This document shows positions 1 through 6,525 of a stretch of 13,001 bases of DNA, one piece after another (the first letter of the stretch is position 1; every line of letters begins with the position of its first letter). Made by a program: the position numbers and the translations under genes. The DNA comes from Clostridiales bacterium (lineage in GTDB: Bacteria; Bacillota; Clostridia; Christensenellales; Aristaeellaceae): NCBI GenBank assembly GCA_004556545.1, contig SFGO01000115.1, forward strand, positions 1 to 13,001. The letters run 5' to 3'. The notes beneath the pieces are model-generated. The model had not been told where the DNA came from. It was given only the letters and a program-made list of their open reading frames with translations, and ran no database searches.

Positions 1-145
1 TGCGAAGAATCCAGAACACTCCGTTGATAAATCTGCGGTTGTCCTCCGCGATGCCGCCCCATTGCCCTCGCTGTCCCGGCAGCATTGGCTCTAAAATGGT
101 CCATGCTTTGTCGCTGATATCATGCCGATGCTGTGATTTCTCCAT
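1..145 (-). CDS. IS5-type transposase, N-terminal end (cut by window edge)
   Basis: The 48 codons read from the ATG at 143-145 leftward to the window edge. The protein opens with MEKSQHRHDISDKAW, followed by an LPGQRGQWGG-like stretch and NRRFINGVFWILR. That series (D-I-S-D-x-A-W, a short LPG segment, then N-R-x-F-I-N-x-V-F-W-I-L-R) is the familiar DUF4096-type N-terminus of IS5-family transposases. These are DDE enzymes that cut and paste their own IS; here the catalytic part lies outside the window. A GAAGAGGG ribosome site stands a few bases upstream and a strong promoter lies at 175-203. The gene lies inside the presumed skin-like element, so it is probably a later insertion. Family assignment rests on motif recall over 48 residues; whether the gene is intact cannot be seen. 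Confidence 0.85.
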   Translation of the reverse strand, partial: MEKSQHRHDISDKAWTILEPMLPGQRGQWGGIAEDNRRFINGVFWILR

Positions 146-174
146 GATGACACCCTCTTCGTTGTGATAGTGCC

Positions 175-203
175 ATTATACCACTTAACTCGTGTAGACA
201 CAA
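175..203 (-). promoter_or_regulatory. sigma-A promoter of the transposase
   Basis: On the minus strand TTGTGT (198-203) and a perfect TATAAT (175-180) are separated by exactly 17 bases (181-197). The transposase ATG follows about 30 bases after the -10. The -35 box probably sits in or next to the terminal inverted repeat of the IS, as is common, but the second IS end is off the window so the repeat cannot be confirmed. Confidence 0.75.
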
Positions 204-764
204 CCTAGAGCGCTATTTGAAAAATATTTTTTGAGCCTGTCCCCAGTTGCTGCAAAATCTGTCACGAGTAGTGAAAGAGTCTTTTGGCTTTTTCATGCAA
301 CTTGATAATCGCATATACATCGTTACAGGTACAATCCACCGTGGGGCGGAGCGGCGAGCAGGACGGCGCGAGGACGGCATGGCCAGAGCGAGAAACCGTA
401 CCCTGCTGACCCTGCCGTGGCGAGCAGGGCGCGACGATGCCCCACGGGGATAATGAGACTTCTTCTACGGCCTCCCACTGACTTGAGGGGGAGTTCCTGC
501 GGTATGCGTTTGTCCGGGGGACGGCGGTACAGGCGGGACTATGATGCACTGCCAGATGCAGCCTGTAACGTTCCCCTGCCGGGGATGCATGGCAAATACG
601 GTGAAAGAAAATTCTGGCATTGTCAGAAAAACAAAGTTTGTCAATGTCAAATCGCTATCCATGCAGTCGCGTGGAAAAAGCCCTGTCGTGGGACATGTTT
701 TTTCTCCTCGTCAGGAAATAAACCGCCCCTCCGGACATACGCTCCATTAAGGAGGTGGGATACC
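204..764. other. gene-poor stretch inside the element
   Basis: I find no reading frame here with a convincing start, ribosome site or recognisable protein. Positions 339-347 and 439-447 are a perfect 9-base inverted repeat (CCGTGGGGC/GCCCCACGG) enclosing about 90 GC-rich bases. Within them GCGAGCAGG occurs twice (353-361 and 420-428), each time followed by a similar GC-rich run. The first ~120 bases and the part after 590 are AT-richer. The stretch may hold an IS end, decayed genes or a structured RNA; nothing decides between these. Confidence 0.4.
716..743 (+). promoter_or_regulatory. possible sigma-E/K-like promoter for the recombinase unit
   Basis: CATACGCT (736-743) fits the CATAnnnT -10 shape shared by the mother-cell sigma factors E and K. 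An AT-rich AAATAA (716-721) lies 14 bases upstream, a spacing usual for sigma-E. A skin recombinase would be expected to be controlled this way. Against it, the predicted transcript start (about 750) falls on the ribosome site of the small gene at 765, leaving almost no leader. Tentative. Confidence 0.22.
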
Positions 765-911
765 ATGAAAAAATATGAAGCGCCCGTGGTTCATTGCGAA
801 TATGCTGTGGCCGCTGAGAGCCTTGCCCAACTGTTGGAGGAAGCCTTTCGGCTTTATCTTGCCCATATCCTTGCGCTGGAAAAGAGACCTGCGGTAAACT
901 GTGCACGATGA
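765..911 (+). CDS. 48-residue small protein upstream of the recombinase
   Basis: A short gene with a textbook ribosome site: AAGGAGG at 749-755, nine bases before the ATG at 765-767. The product is 48 residues, begins MKKYEAPVVHCEYAV, and has a helical centre AESLAQLLEEAFRLYLAHIL followed by a basic tail ending in CAR. The recombinase ATG follows 27 bases after the stop, so the two are almost certainly co-transcribed. I cannot assign a known family. Its size, helical character and position suggest an accessory factor of the recombinase, for example a directionality factor or regulator, but this is inference from context only. A longer in-frame opening exists upstream (from 417) but lacks a ribosome site and reads as random GC-rich sequence. 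Confidence 0.65.
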   Translation: MKKYEAPVVHCEYAVAAESLAQLLEEAFRLYLAHILALEKRPAVNCAR

Positions 912-938
912 ATGGCCGCTTATTTCAAGGAGGAAAGC

Positions 939-2516
939 ATGTTCTTGGAAATAAGCAACCCCATGGATTATCATGTAGCCCTGTACATTCGGCTGTCAAA
1001 GGAGGATGAAAGCGAAGGCCCCTCTCAAAGTGTTACCAACCAGCAATCGCTGCTGAATGAGTTTGCCCGGCAGCATCGGCTGTCCGTTTTCGACACCTAT
1101 ATCGACGATGGGTTCAGCGGCACCAGCTTCGATCGGCCGGCCTTCCGGCGGATGATCGAAGACATCGAGGCCAAAAAGGTCAACATGGTCGTCACCAAGG
1201 ACCTATCGCGTCTGGGGCGGGATTACATCATGACCGGCCACTACATGGAGCGGTATTTCCCGGAAAAGCGGGTGCGCTACATCTCTCTGCTGGACGGCAT
1301 CGACACCGGCGTGGAGTCTACCGCCAACGATATTACCCCGTTCCGGGCCATTATGAACGATATGTACGCCAAGGATATTTCCAAGAAGATCAAGTCCGTG
1401 AAGCGGGATAAACAGCGCAAGGGACAGTTTATCGGCGGTAAGCCCATGTATGGCTACAAGATGCACCCTACGGAGAAAAACAAAATCGTCATCGATGAAG
1501 AAGCGGCCCCTATTGTGCGGCGAATCTTCGCGATGGCGCTGGAAGGCGTCAGCTGTCGGCAGATCGCCGTCCGATTGAACGAAGAGCATATTCCCACGCC
1601 TGCCGCTTACGCTGGTCTGACGCTTGGCATCAAGGGAGCATACTCCGGGCTGTGGTCATCGGAACGAATTTCGGAGATGCTGCGTAACGAAACTTACATA
1701 GGCCACATGGTGCAGGGGCGGACGGTAAAAATCAGTTATAAGTCCAAAAAATGTCTCATGCAGGCCCCCGAAAACTGGGTCGTGGTCAAAAACACCCACG
1801 AACCGCTGGTGGATGAGGAAACGTTTCAGAAAGTACAGCTGATGGTGAACAGCCGCAAGCATACCCGCAGCCGTACCTATGATTTCCTGCTGAAAGGGTT
1901 GATCTACTGCCACGAATGCGGTTATCCCATGGCGGTGATGAATCGCCCCAATGCTGCCGGGGAAGAAAGGCTGTTCTTCGTTTGCCGTACTTATCAGCGG
2001 TTTACCAAGGCGGGGCTGTGTACTTGCCACTCTATCAAAGAACAGACGGTAACGGAAGCGGTCATCGCCAAGGTAAAGGAAGTGTGCCAAGCGTTTCTTA
2101 GCCCGGACAGACTGCAGCCTATTGCCGCCGCGGCAGTAGAGAACGCCCGGAAGGAGGACGACGATGAAGCGGAGATACAGACCCTGCAAAGCAAGATCGA
2201 GAGCCTGACCGCCCACCTGGAGCAGATGTACATGGACCGGTTGAGCGGCCTGCTATCGGAAGCAGATTTTCAGCGCGTCTATAAGAGGATCAAGACAGAC
2301 CGGCTGATGCTGGAAGAAAAGCTGAAACAGCTGGAAGCACAGAAGGAAAGCCCAGCCCCTACAGAGGACCGGGCAAAAGAGCTGGTGCGGCAGTATCTGG
2401 CCTCGGCCTACAGTAGCCGTCCGTTACTGGTCAGCCTGATCGAACGAGTGGAGCTGACTCAGGACAAACAGATCATCATCAAATTCCGCTTTCGTGAGTT
2501 GGCGGAACTTTCTTAA
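939..2516 (+). CDS. large serine site-specific recombinase (SpoIVCA/TnpX type)
   Basis: A 525-residue large serine recombinase that would cut and rejoin DNA at two attachment sites through a covalent serine intermediate. The catalytic domain (about 11-155) starts with YIRLSKED, where Ser20 is the nucleophile and Arg18 its partner, and contains DDGFSGTSFDRPAF (57-69) and the DLSRLGRD motif (88-95). The Recombinase domain follows (about 165-305; GGKPMYGYKM, WSSERISEMLRNETYIG). Next is a zinc ribbon with Cys324, Cys327, Cys349 and Cys361/363, then a charged coiled coil (about 405-470), as expected for this class. I chose the ATG at 939 because AAGGAGG sits at 927-933; the in-frame ATG at 912 directly abuts the preceding stop and has no ribosome site. 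The gene converges on the broken sigK with four bases between the stops, which suggests it excises the element from sigK. The reading frame appears intact. Confidence 0.95.
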   Translation: MFLEISNPMDYHVALYIRLSKEDESEGPSQSVTNQQSLLNEFARQHRLSVFDTYIDDGFSGTSFDRPAFRRMIEDIEAKKVNMVVTKDLSRLGRDYIMTGHYMERYFPEKRVRYISLLDGIDTGVESTANDITPFRAIMNDMYAKDISKKIKSVKRDKQRKGQFIGGKPMYGYKMHPTEKNKIVIDEEAAPIVRRIFAMALEGVSCRQIAVRLNEEHIPTPAAYAGLTLGIKGAYSGLWSSERISEMLRNETYIGHMVQGRTVKISYKSKKCLMQAPENWVVVKNTHEPLVDEETFQKVQLMVNSRKHTRSRTYDFLLKGLIYCHECGYPMAVMNRPNAAGEERLFFVCRTYQRFTKAGLCTCHSIKEQTVTEAVIAKVKEVCQAFLSPDRLQPIAAAAVENARKEDDDEAEIQTLQSKIESLTAHLEQMYMDRLSGLLSEADFQRVYKRIKTDRLMLEEKLKQLEAQKESPAPTEDRAKELVRQYLASAYSSRPLLVSLIERVELTQDKQIIIKFRFRELAELS

Positions 2517-2520
2517 AGGG

Positions 2521-3180
2521 TCATCGTTTCCAATAAGCGCCACGCAATACATACGACCTCGAAATCCCCAGCATTTTGGCAATCTCGTGCTGAGGATGGA
2601 CGGCGCCGTCCTTCAGGCCGTAGCGCAGGCTGAGCACCAGACGCTCCCGGGCAGGCAGGGCGGGCAGGGCTTGTTTGACGCCGGACAGCGTAATGCGGCG
2701 GCGCACTTCTTCCTCCACCAGATCCGGCGAGGTGCCCAGCAAATCGGCAAAGGATACGGCGTTCCCGTCTCGGTCGGTGCCTAACGGTTCTTCCAGACTG
2801 ACGTCCCCCTGCTGCTTCCGGCTCTGCCGCAGGCACATGAGAATTTCATTTTCAATGCACCGCGCCGCGTAGGTGGACAGCGAGGTGCCCGCGTTCATGT
2901 CATAGCTGCGCACGGCCTTGATGAGCCCGATGGAGCCGATGGAGATCAGATCGTCGAAGGTGCAGCCGGGGATTTTGTATTTCCGGGCCACATGGACGAT
3001 GAGCCGCATGTTGTGTTCGATCAGCTGCTGCCGGGCATTTTCGTCGCCTTCCCGCATCTTTAGAAGCGCGTCGCGCTCTTCCTCCGGACTCAGCGGCTTG
3101 GGAAAGCTTTGCCGCCCCGAAATGTAGCCAAGTAAGAACAGACAGTCCCGGATGATCCATAGCATAAAGGCCGTTAACAT
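2521..3180 (-). pseudogene. sigK: RNA polymerase sporulation sigma factor SigK, 3' end displaced by element
   Basis: This is the late mother-cell sigma factor of sporulation, truncated. Residues 1-20 (MLTAFMLWIIRDCLFLLGYI) are a hydrophobic pro-sequence like that of B. subtilis pro-SigK, which is removed by an intramembrane protease. Region 2 follows (about 45-120), with LIEHNMRLIVHVARKY, DDLISIGSIGLIKAV and STYAARCIENEILM. Then come the linker DVSLEEPLGTDRDGN and region 4 with RERLVLSLRYGL and EIAKMLGISRSYV. The family normally continues with SRIEK and 15-30 more residues; here codon 212 onward is element sequence (LRGAYWKR, stop). The recognition helix is therefore cut in half and the protein as read should not bind the -35 box. 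The ribosome site GAGGAGGAGGG lies just upstream of the ATG. Function presumably returns after excision, with the missing end beyond the left edge of the window. Confidence 0.93.
2541..2566. other. attachment-site junction of the element in sigK
   Basis: Read on the minus strand, sigK codons for I-S-R-S-Y-V end at 2548. From 2547 on the frame gives L-R-G-A-Y-W-K-R and a stop at 2521, unlike the S-R-I-E-K continuation conserved in the sigK family. The crossover therefore lies at or just before 2547, within or near the bases coding SRSYV. Large serine recombinases exchange at a two-base core inside short imperfect sites. The exact core cannot be fixed without the other junction. Confidence 0.6.
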
Positions 3181-3219
3181 AAAGCATCCCTCCTCCTCAA
3201 AGGGTATGCGGCGGGGAGA

Positions 3220-3227
3220 AGGGTATG
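3220..3227 (-). promoter_or_regulatory. possible sigma-E/K-like -10 box of sigK
   Basis: CATACCCT on the minus strand at 3220-3227 fits CATAnnnT, the -10 of mother-cell promoters, 40 bases upstream of the sigK start. The same octamer recurs at 3201-3208, too close to the ribosome site to serve. No convincing -35 is seen at the usual distance, which would fit a promoter needing an activator such as SpoIIID. Weak evidence. Confidence 0.25.
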
Positions 3228-3384
3228 AAAAGCGGACATTCCTTTGACGAAGGAAAAGAAACGAGCTGTTTTGAAAATGGAAACGCAGCCCAAAGGCATT
3301 GTCTCAAAAGAACAAAAGCTGCTATAGAATGCAGCGCCCTGCTGCTACCCCCCAAAAAACAGCACTCAAGGGAAGACTTTCGTA

Positions 3385-3437
3385 AAAGCAATACCGGGCC
3401 ATTCGGCAGCCTCTTAACGCCGCCGAATGACCCGGTA
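3385..3437 (-). terminator. Rho-independent terminator of the Wzy-like operon
   Basis: Positions 3422-3437 pair with 3392-3407 (16 pairs with one mismatch) around a 14-base loop. In minus-strand reading the stem is followed by TTGCTTTTA. It begins six bases after the stop of the Wzy-like gene. Confidence 0.85.
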
Positions 3438-3442
3438 GTCCT

Positions 3443-4714
3443 CTAATGCTCTTTGGAAGAAAGAATCCCGGCTAGGCCGCCTGCCAGCACCAGAAAAATA
3501 TCCCGGCTGTAGAACACCGTCCCCAGCGCGGCGACGGCCAGAAAGACGCAGCCCGCCGCCCAGACCTGCGCACGGCAGGAGCTTTGCCGCAGACCCCGCA
3601 GCCCGCCCCGGAGCATCAGCGCTTGCATGGCCAGAAAGACCGCCGTGCCGAGTACGCCTAAGCCGGAGAGCAGATCCAGCGCCTCGCTGTGCTGGCTCAG
3701 TCGCTTTGCGCCGCCCAGCAGAGAGCCGAGAAGCGGCGAAGCACAGAAGCCGCTCCAGGCTGTCTGATAATGCACCAGACGGTTTTCCCCCTCCAGCGCG
3801 CCGCCCTCCAGCGCGGTTAGAAGCTGGTGCAGGCTGTGAGAAACGCTGGTCAGCCCTTTTGCGTCGCAGAAGGACGCAGCCGCGTTTACCAGCGGGACGC
3901 GGAACAAAAAGACCAGCACGAACGGAACCATCGCCCACAGCAGCGACGGGCCTGTTTTCAGTTTCGCAATCTTCCGAAGCAGTAGGGCCAGCAGCTCCAC
4001 GGCCAGAAGCGCCGCAGTGAAAACCATGGCGTAGGTATACTGACTCAGCATGACCATCAGCGCCTGCGCCAGCAGAAACGCTGTAAAGCCCGCCCGTTTC
4101 CAGCCGCGGTTTTCCGAAATGCCCACGCAGGTAAAGGGGAGAGAAACCACCGTGGCATAGATGAAATCATATCCGCCGATGTTGCGCAGCATCAACTCCT
4201 TCAGATAGGCTTCCCGGCCCGGCTCCGCATAGCCCAGCGAGCGGGAGTAGGCGTAAATTCTGCCGTCCCGGAGCATGCCCTCGATCAGCCAGCCGATGGT
4301 GGTCAGGGTGGTCAGCGCCATTGCGCCAAGCAGCGCCCATTTCCAATATTGCCACAGCCGGGAATCGTTTTTGCCCCGGCTGTAGGACAGGTAAATCAGC
4401 GGGAACCAGAGCATGGCGTTCTGCACGTAAAACCCGGTGAGCCCCGTGCCGCCCCGGTTCAGGAAAAAATACAGGATCAGCGGCGCGCAGGCCGCGCAGA
4501 GCGCCTGACCGACCAGCAAAGCCCAGTGCGCCCGAAAATATTCCCAGTCCAGCAGTACGCCCAGCGCGAATAGAGCCACTGCCGCGCAGCCGGTCATGGC
4601 CCGGCCCGTGGTCTGAATGGCCGGAACCAGCAGCCAGACCGTATACAGCACCATGGAGGCGGCGCAGAGCCATACGGCGATTTCCTGCCGGGACTTATTT
4701 TTTTGTTTTTCCAC
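3443..4714 (-). CDS. Wzy / O-antigen ligase-like membrane protein
   Basis: A 423-residue integral membrane protein with about ten or more hydrophobic segments spread over its whole length. A large hydrophilic loop at about 276-345 carries the signature of Wzy polymerases and O-antigen ligases: ENRLVHYQTAWSGFCASPLLG (310-330), then SQHSEALDLLSGLGVLG (340-356). It has the conserved Arg (312), the SPLLG turn and a His (342) before the L-D-x-L helix. Proteins of this family join or ligate lipid-linked sugar units on the outer face of the membrane, which suggests capsule, teichoic-acid-like or spore-surface polymer assembly; the substrate cannot be inferred. The start is GTG (4712-4714), preceded by GAAGGG at a normal distance. 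The gene lies 33 bases after the upstream membrane-protein gene and shares its promoter. Confidence 0.8.
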   Translation of the reverse strand: MEKQKNKSRQEIAVWLCAASMVLYTVWLLVPAIQTTGRAMTGCAAVALFALGVLLDWEYFRAHWALLVGQALCAACAPLILYFFLNRGGTGLTGFYVQNAMLWFPLIYLSYSRGKNDSRLWQYWKWALLGAMALTTLTTIGWLIEGMLRDGRIYAYSRSLGYAEPGREAYLKELMLRNIGGYDFIYATVVSLPFTCVGISENRGWKRAGFTAFLLAQALMVMLSQYTYAMVFTAALLAVELLALLLRKIAKLKTGPSLLWAMVPFVLVFLFRVPLVNAAASFCDAKGLTSVSHSLHQLLTALEGGALEGENRLVHYQTAWSGFCASPLLGSLLGGAKRLSQHSEALDLLSGLGVLGTAVFLAMQALMLRGGLRGLRQSSCRAQVWAAGCVFLAVAALGTVFYSRDIFLVLAGGLAGILSSKEH

Positions 4715-4747
4715 AAAAAGCCCTTCTTTCAGGAAGCATGGGGACGA

Positions 4748-5992
4748 TCAAAAGGCGTTCCCTGTGTTCAGCAGGAAGTAAAGATAATAAACGCCCGAGG
4801 CCAGATGCCAGCCCGCCAGCGCAAAGCCCACGGCATAGGCGGCTTTGCGGCCCGCCGACAGGGTTTTGGCCTTCAGCCCGGAAACGAACTCCCGCAGGAA
4901 GATGCCCGTCATCGTCACCCAGAGGATGAAGGAGCTGGAATTGGCGGCCCAAGTGAAGTTGCCGTGCCCCTCCCGCAGACCCGTCTCCCGGAAGGTCATG
5001 CCTTCCAGCAGGCTGAAGAACACCATCAAAAGGGCCAGCACCAGCATGCGGTCCTTGAACATTCCCTTTTTATAGCAGCAGAAAACCGCATACAGCGGGA
5101 AGAGAGACATCATCACCGTGGATCTGAGCATGCTCAGGAAGCTTTCCAGCGTTACGCCGAACTCCACGCCGCTGGTAAACTCCACCACCACGCCGGTGTA
5201 ATACAAATATTGCAGCAGGAAATACGCCACCGCCGGCAGAAACGCCAGCACGATCTGCCCAAAATAGCGCCAGCAGCGTGGACGGCGGCACAGCTCTGCC
5301 AGAAACATCACAAAAGCCGCCGGAAGCAGCGCCTGCATAAAGGTAGGCTTGCAGGCCAGACTGCCCATCAGGAAGACCGCCAGAAGAACGACCTCGCCCC
5401 AGGGGAGCATGGTCTTCTCGCCCTCCTTCGGGTAGCGGCACTCGAATTCATACCAGCAGCGGCACAGAAGCGGCAGCACCATCAGCGCGGAGACCAGCAC
5501 CGCCTGCTGGGTGGGATTATGCCACACGTTGGGGGAGCCGATGCCCCGGTATACCCGGTCGTTGACTCCGGGAATACATACCGCCGTTACCACGTTGACC
5601 AGAACCGCGGCCAGCGTCAGGGCGTTTTCCTTCACTTTGCCCTGACACAGACCCACCAGCACCCGCTGGGTCAGCAGAAAGGTCAGGGTCTTGCACAGGC
5701 TGCAAATGACAGGCGCGGCCCATTCGATGGGAAGCCCCAGCTGATAGACGCAGGAGGTCATCAGGTGCCAGAGCGGGTAAGCCAGACGGCTGGTGATGGA
5801 ATGCAGGTCGGTAAAATCAAAATCCGCCGCAATACCGGCGTGTACCGCCAGATCGGTCAGTGCAAACTGCATCTCATAGCGGTACAAAAACAGCGAAGCG
5901 GCATAGATCACCGCTGCCGAAACCAGCAGCCAGAGACCGGGCCGGTGCTCCTTCCGCCATTCCCGCTCGTTAACGATTACATCCAAAGACAT
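4748..5992 (-). CDS. uncharacterised multi-pass membrane protein
   Basis: A 414-residue protein with around ten membrane segments. A short basic N-terminus (EREWRKEHRPG) precedes the first segment at about 19-37. The first outer loop holds D47 and H51 (LTDLAVHAG). Further notable pieces are SRLAYPLWHLM (68-78), SPNVWHNPTQQ (153-163) and CKPTFMQALL (214-223). This acidic-His first loop and many-segment layout recalls GT-C-type glycosyltransferases and EpsG-like polymerases, but I cannot place it in a named family. Gene order with the Wzy-like protein points to a role in making or moving a surface glycan. I chose the ATG at 5990-5992 because AAAGGAG stands eight bases upstream; the open frame extends to 6280, but that part crosses the promoter and the secG terminator and is not coding. 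Confidence 0.8.
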   Translation of the reverse strand: MSLDVIVNEREWRKEHRPGLWLLVSAAVIYAASLFLYRYEMQFALTDLAVHAGIAADFDFTDLHSITSRLAYPLWHLMTSCVYQLGLPIEWAAPVICSLCKTLTFLLTQRVLVGLCQGKVKENALTLAAVLVNVVTAVCIPGVNDRVYRGIGSPNVWHNPTQQAVLVSALMVLPLLCRCWYEFECRYPKEGEKTMLPWGEVVLLAVFLMGSLACKPTFMQALLPAAFVMFLAELCRRPRCWRYFGQIVLAFLPAVAYFLLQYLYYTGVVVEFTSGVEFGVTLESFLSMLRSTVMMSLFPLYAVFCCYKKGMFKDRMLVLALLMVFFSLLEGMTFRETGLREGHGNFTWAANSSSFILWVTMTGIFLREFVSGLKAKTLSAGRKAAYAVGFALAGWHLASGVYYLYFLLNTGNAF

Positions 5993-6011
5993 TTCCGGGA
6001 CTCCTTTCGAG

Positions 6012-6030
6012 CCGTCCGCCGGGCGGACGG
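6012..6030. repeat. GC-rich palindrome in the leader of the membrane-protein operon
   Basis: CCGTCCGCC and GGCGGACGG (9-base arms) flank a single central G. It lies between the promoter at 6084-6112 and the ribosome site at about 6001-6007. It could be a leader hairpin or an operator; there is nothing in the window to tell which. Confidence 0.5.
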
Positions 6031-6083
6031 GTTGGGCGGGAAACGGCAAAAGCCCCGATTTTCCGCTCTTTTCTGCATGGGTC

Positions 6084-6112
6084 AGTGTATCAAAAAAGAC
6101 AGGCGGTGTCAA
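6084..6112 (-). promoter_or_regulatory. sigma-A promoter of the two-gene membrane-protein operon
   Basis: On the minus strand TTGACA (6107-6112, consensus) and TACACT (6084-6089) are separated by 17 bases. The leader before the ATG at 5992 is about 85 bases and contains the palindrome at 6012-6030. Confidence 0.85.
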
Positions 6113-6171
6113 ATGGAGGCGGGCGCGCCTTCCTTGGCAGCCCGTCCGGGGACGCTTGACGGAAAAAGAGG

Positions 6172-6210
6172 AAAACAGCAAAACCGCCGTCTCTTTCGAA
6201 ACGGCGGTTT
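6172..6210 (-). terminator. Rho-independent terminator of secG
   Basis: A perfect 10-base stem, 6201-6210 with 6181-6190 (AAACCGCCGT arms), encloses a 10-base loop. It is followed in minus-strand reading by a T-rich run, TTTTGCTGTTTTCC. It starts 18 bases after the secG stop. Confidence 0.9.
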
Positions 6211-6228
6211 GACAGGTCTTTTGTTTTT

Positions 6229-6465
6229 TCAGCCCAAGAACATCAGAACGATGGAAAGCGCGACGAACACACCAGCGCAAATCTTCGTCACCAGCGCCAG
6301 CTTCGCTTCCATGCCCTTGGCCTTATTCTTCCCAAAAAAGGTCTCGGCAGCGCCGCTCACGGCGCCGATGCCGCTGCTTTCGCTGCTCTGCAGCAAAACA
6401 GAAACGACCAAGATCAGGGCGGATATCAAAAGCAAAATGCCTACGATCCACTGCATAGCGGTCAT
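6229..6465 (-). CDS. secG: preprotein translocase subunit SecG
   Basis: SecG is the small accessory subunit of the SecYEG channel that exports unfolded proteins across the cytoplasmic membrane. The 78-residue product has the family's layout. A first membrane helix (about 5-26, WIVGILLLISALILVVSVLL) leads into the conserved QSSESSGIGAVSGAAETFFGKNKAKG loop (26-51). A second helix (about 57-77) then ends in VLMFLG. Length matches bacterial SecG (about 70-110). AAGGAGG stands seven bases before the ATG. The gene is alone, with its own promoter (6497-6525) and terminator. Confidence 0.96.
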   Translation of the reverse strand: MTAMQWIVGILLLISALILVVSVLLQSSESSGIGAVSGAAETFFGKNKAKGMEAKLALVTKICAGVFVALSIVLMFLG

Positions 6466-6496
6466 CAGGGTTCCCTCCTTAGCGAATGTACATGTT

Positions 6497-6525
6497 ATCT
6501 TACCATTCTCTCAAGGAAAAAGCAA
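6497..6525 (-). promoter_or_regulatory. sigma-A promoter of secG
   Basis: On the minus strand TTGCTT (6520-6525) and TAAGAT (6497-6502) are separated by 17 bases. The secG ATG is about 30 bases downstream. The interval from here to the terminator at 6656 (about 130 bases) shows nothing else. Confidence 0.65.

Larger units (their letters stand above)
1..2547. mobile_element. skin-like element interrupting sigK (right-hand part)
   Basis: The sequence left of about position 2547 is foreign to sigK. SigK homology stops abruptly at codon 211 and the next sequence is the tail end of a large serine recombinase gene pointing at the junction. An integrase gene at the end of an element, facing a broken host gene, is the layout of the B. 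subtilis skin element (spoIVCA beside the 5' half of sigK). Contents seen here: transposase fragment, a gene-poor stretch, a 48-residue protein and the recombinase. The left end of the element and the 3' part of sigK are not in the window, so its size and cargo are unknown. It could be a true developmental skin element or a phage/conjugative element that happens to use sigK as its site. Confidence 0.75.

Noticed and set aside
912..938. ATG at 912 as recombinase start
   Set aside because: It abuts the previous stop and has no ribosome site, while ATG 939 has AAGGAGG at the right distance.
2521..2547. Natural alternative C-terminus of SigK
   Set aside because: The conserved recognition helix continues S-R-I-E-K in the family; the abrupt change next to a recombinase gene fits an insertion better.
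5993..6280. N-terminal extension of the 414-residue membrane protein
   Set aside because: It would include the promoter at 6084-6112 and the secG terminator; the ATG at 5992 has a good ribosome site.
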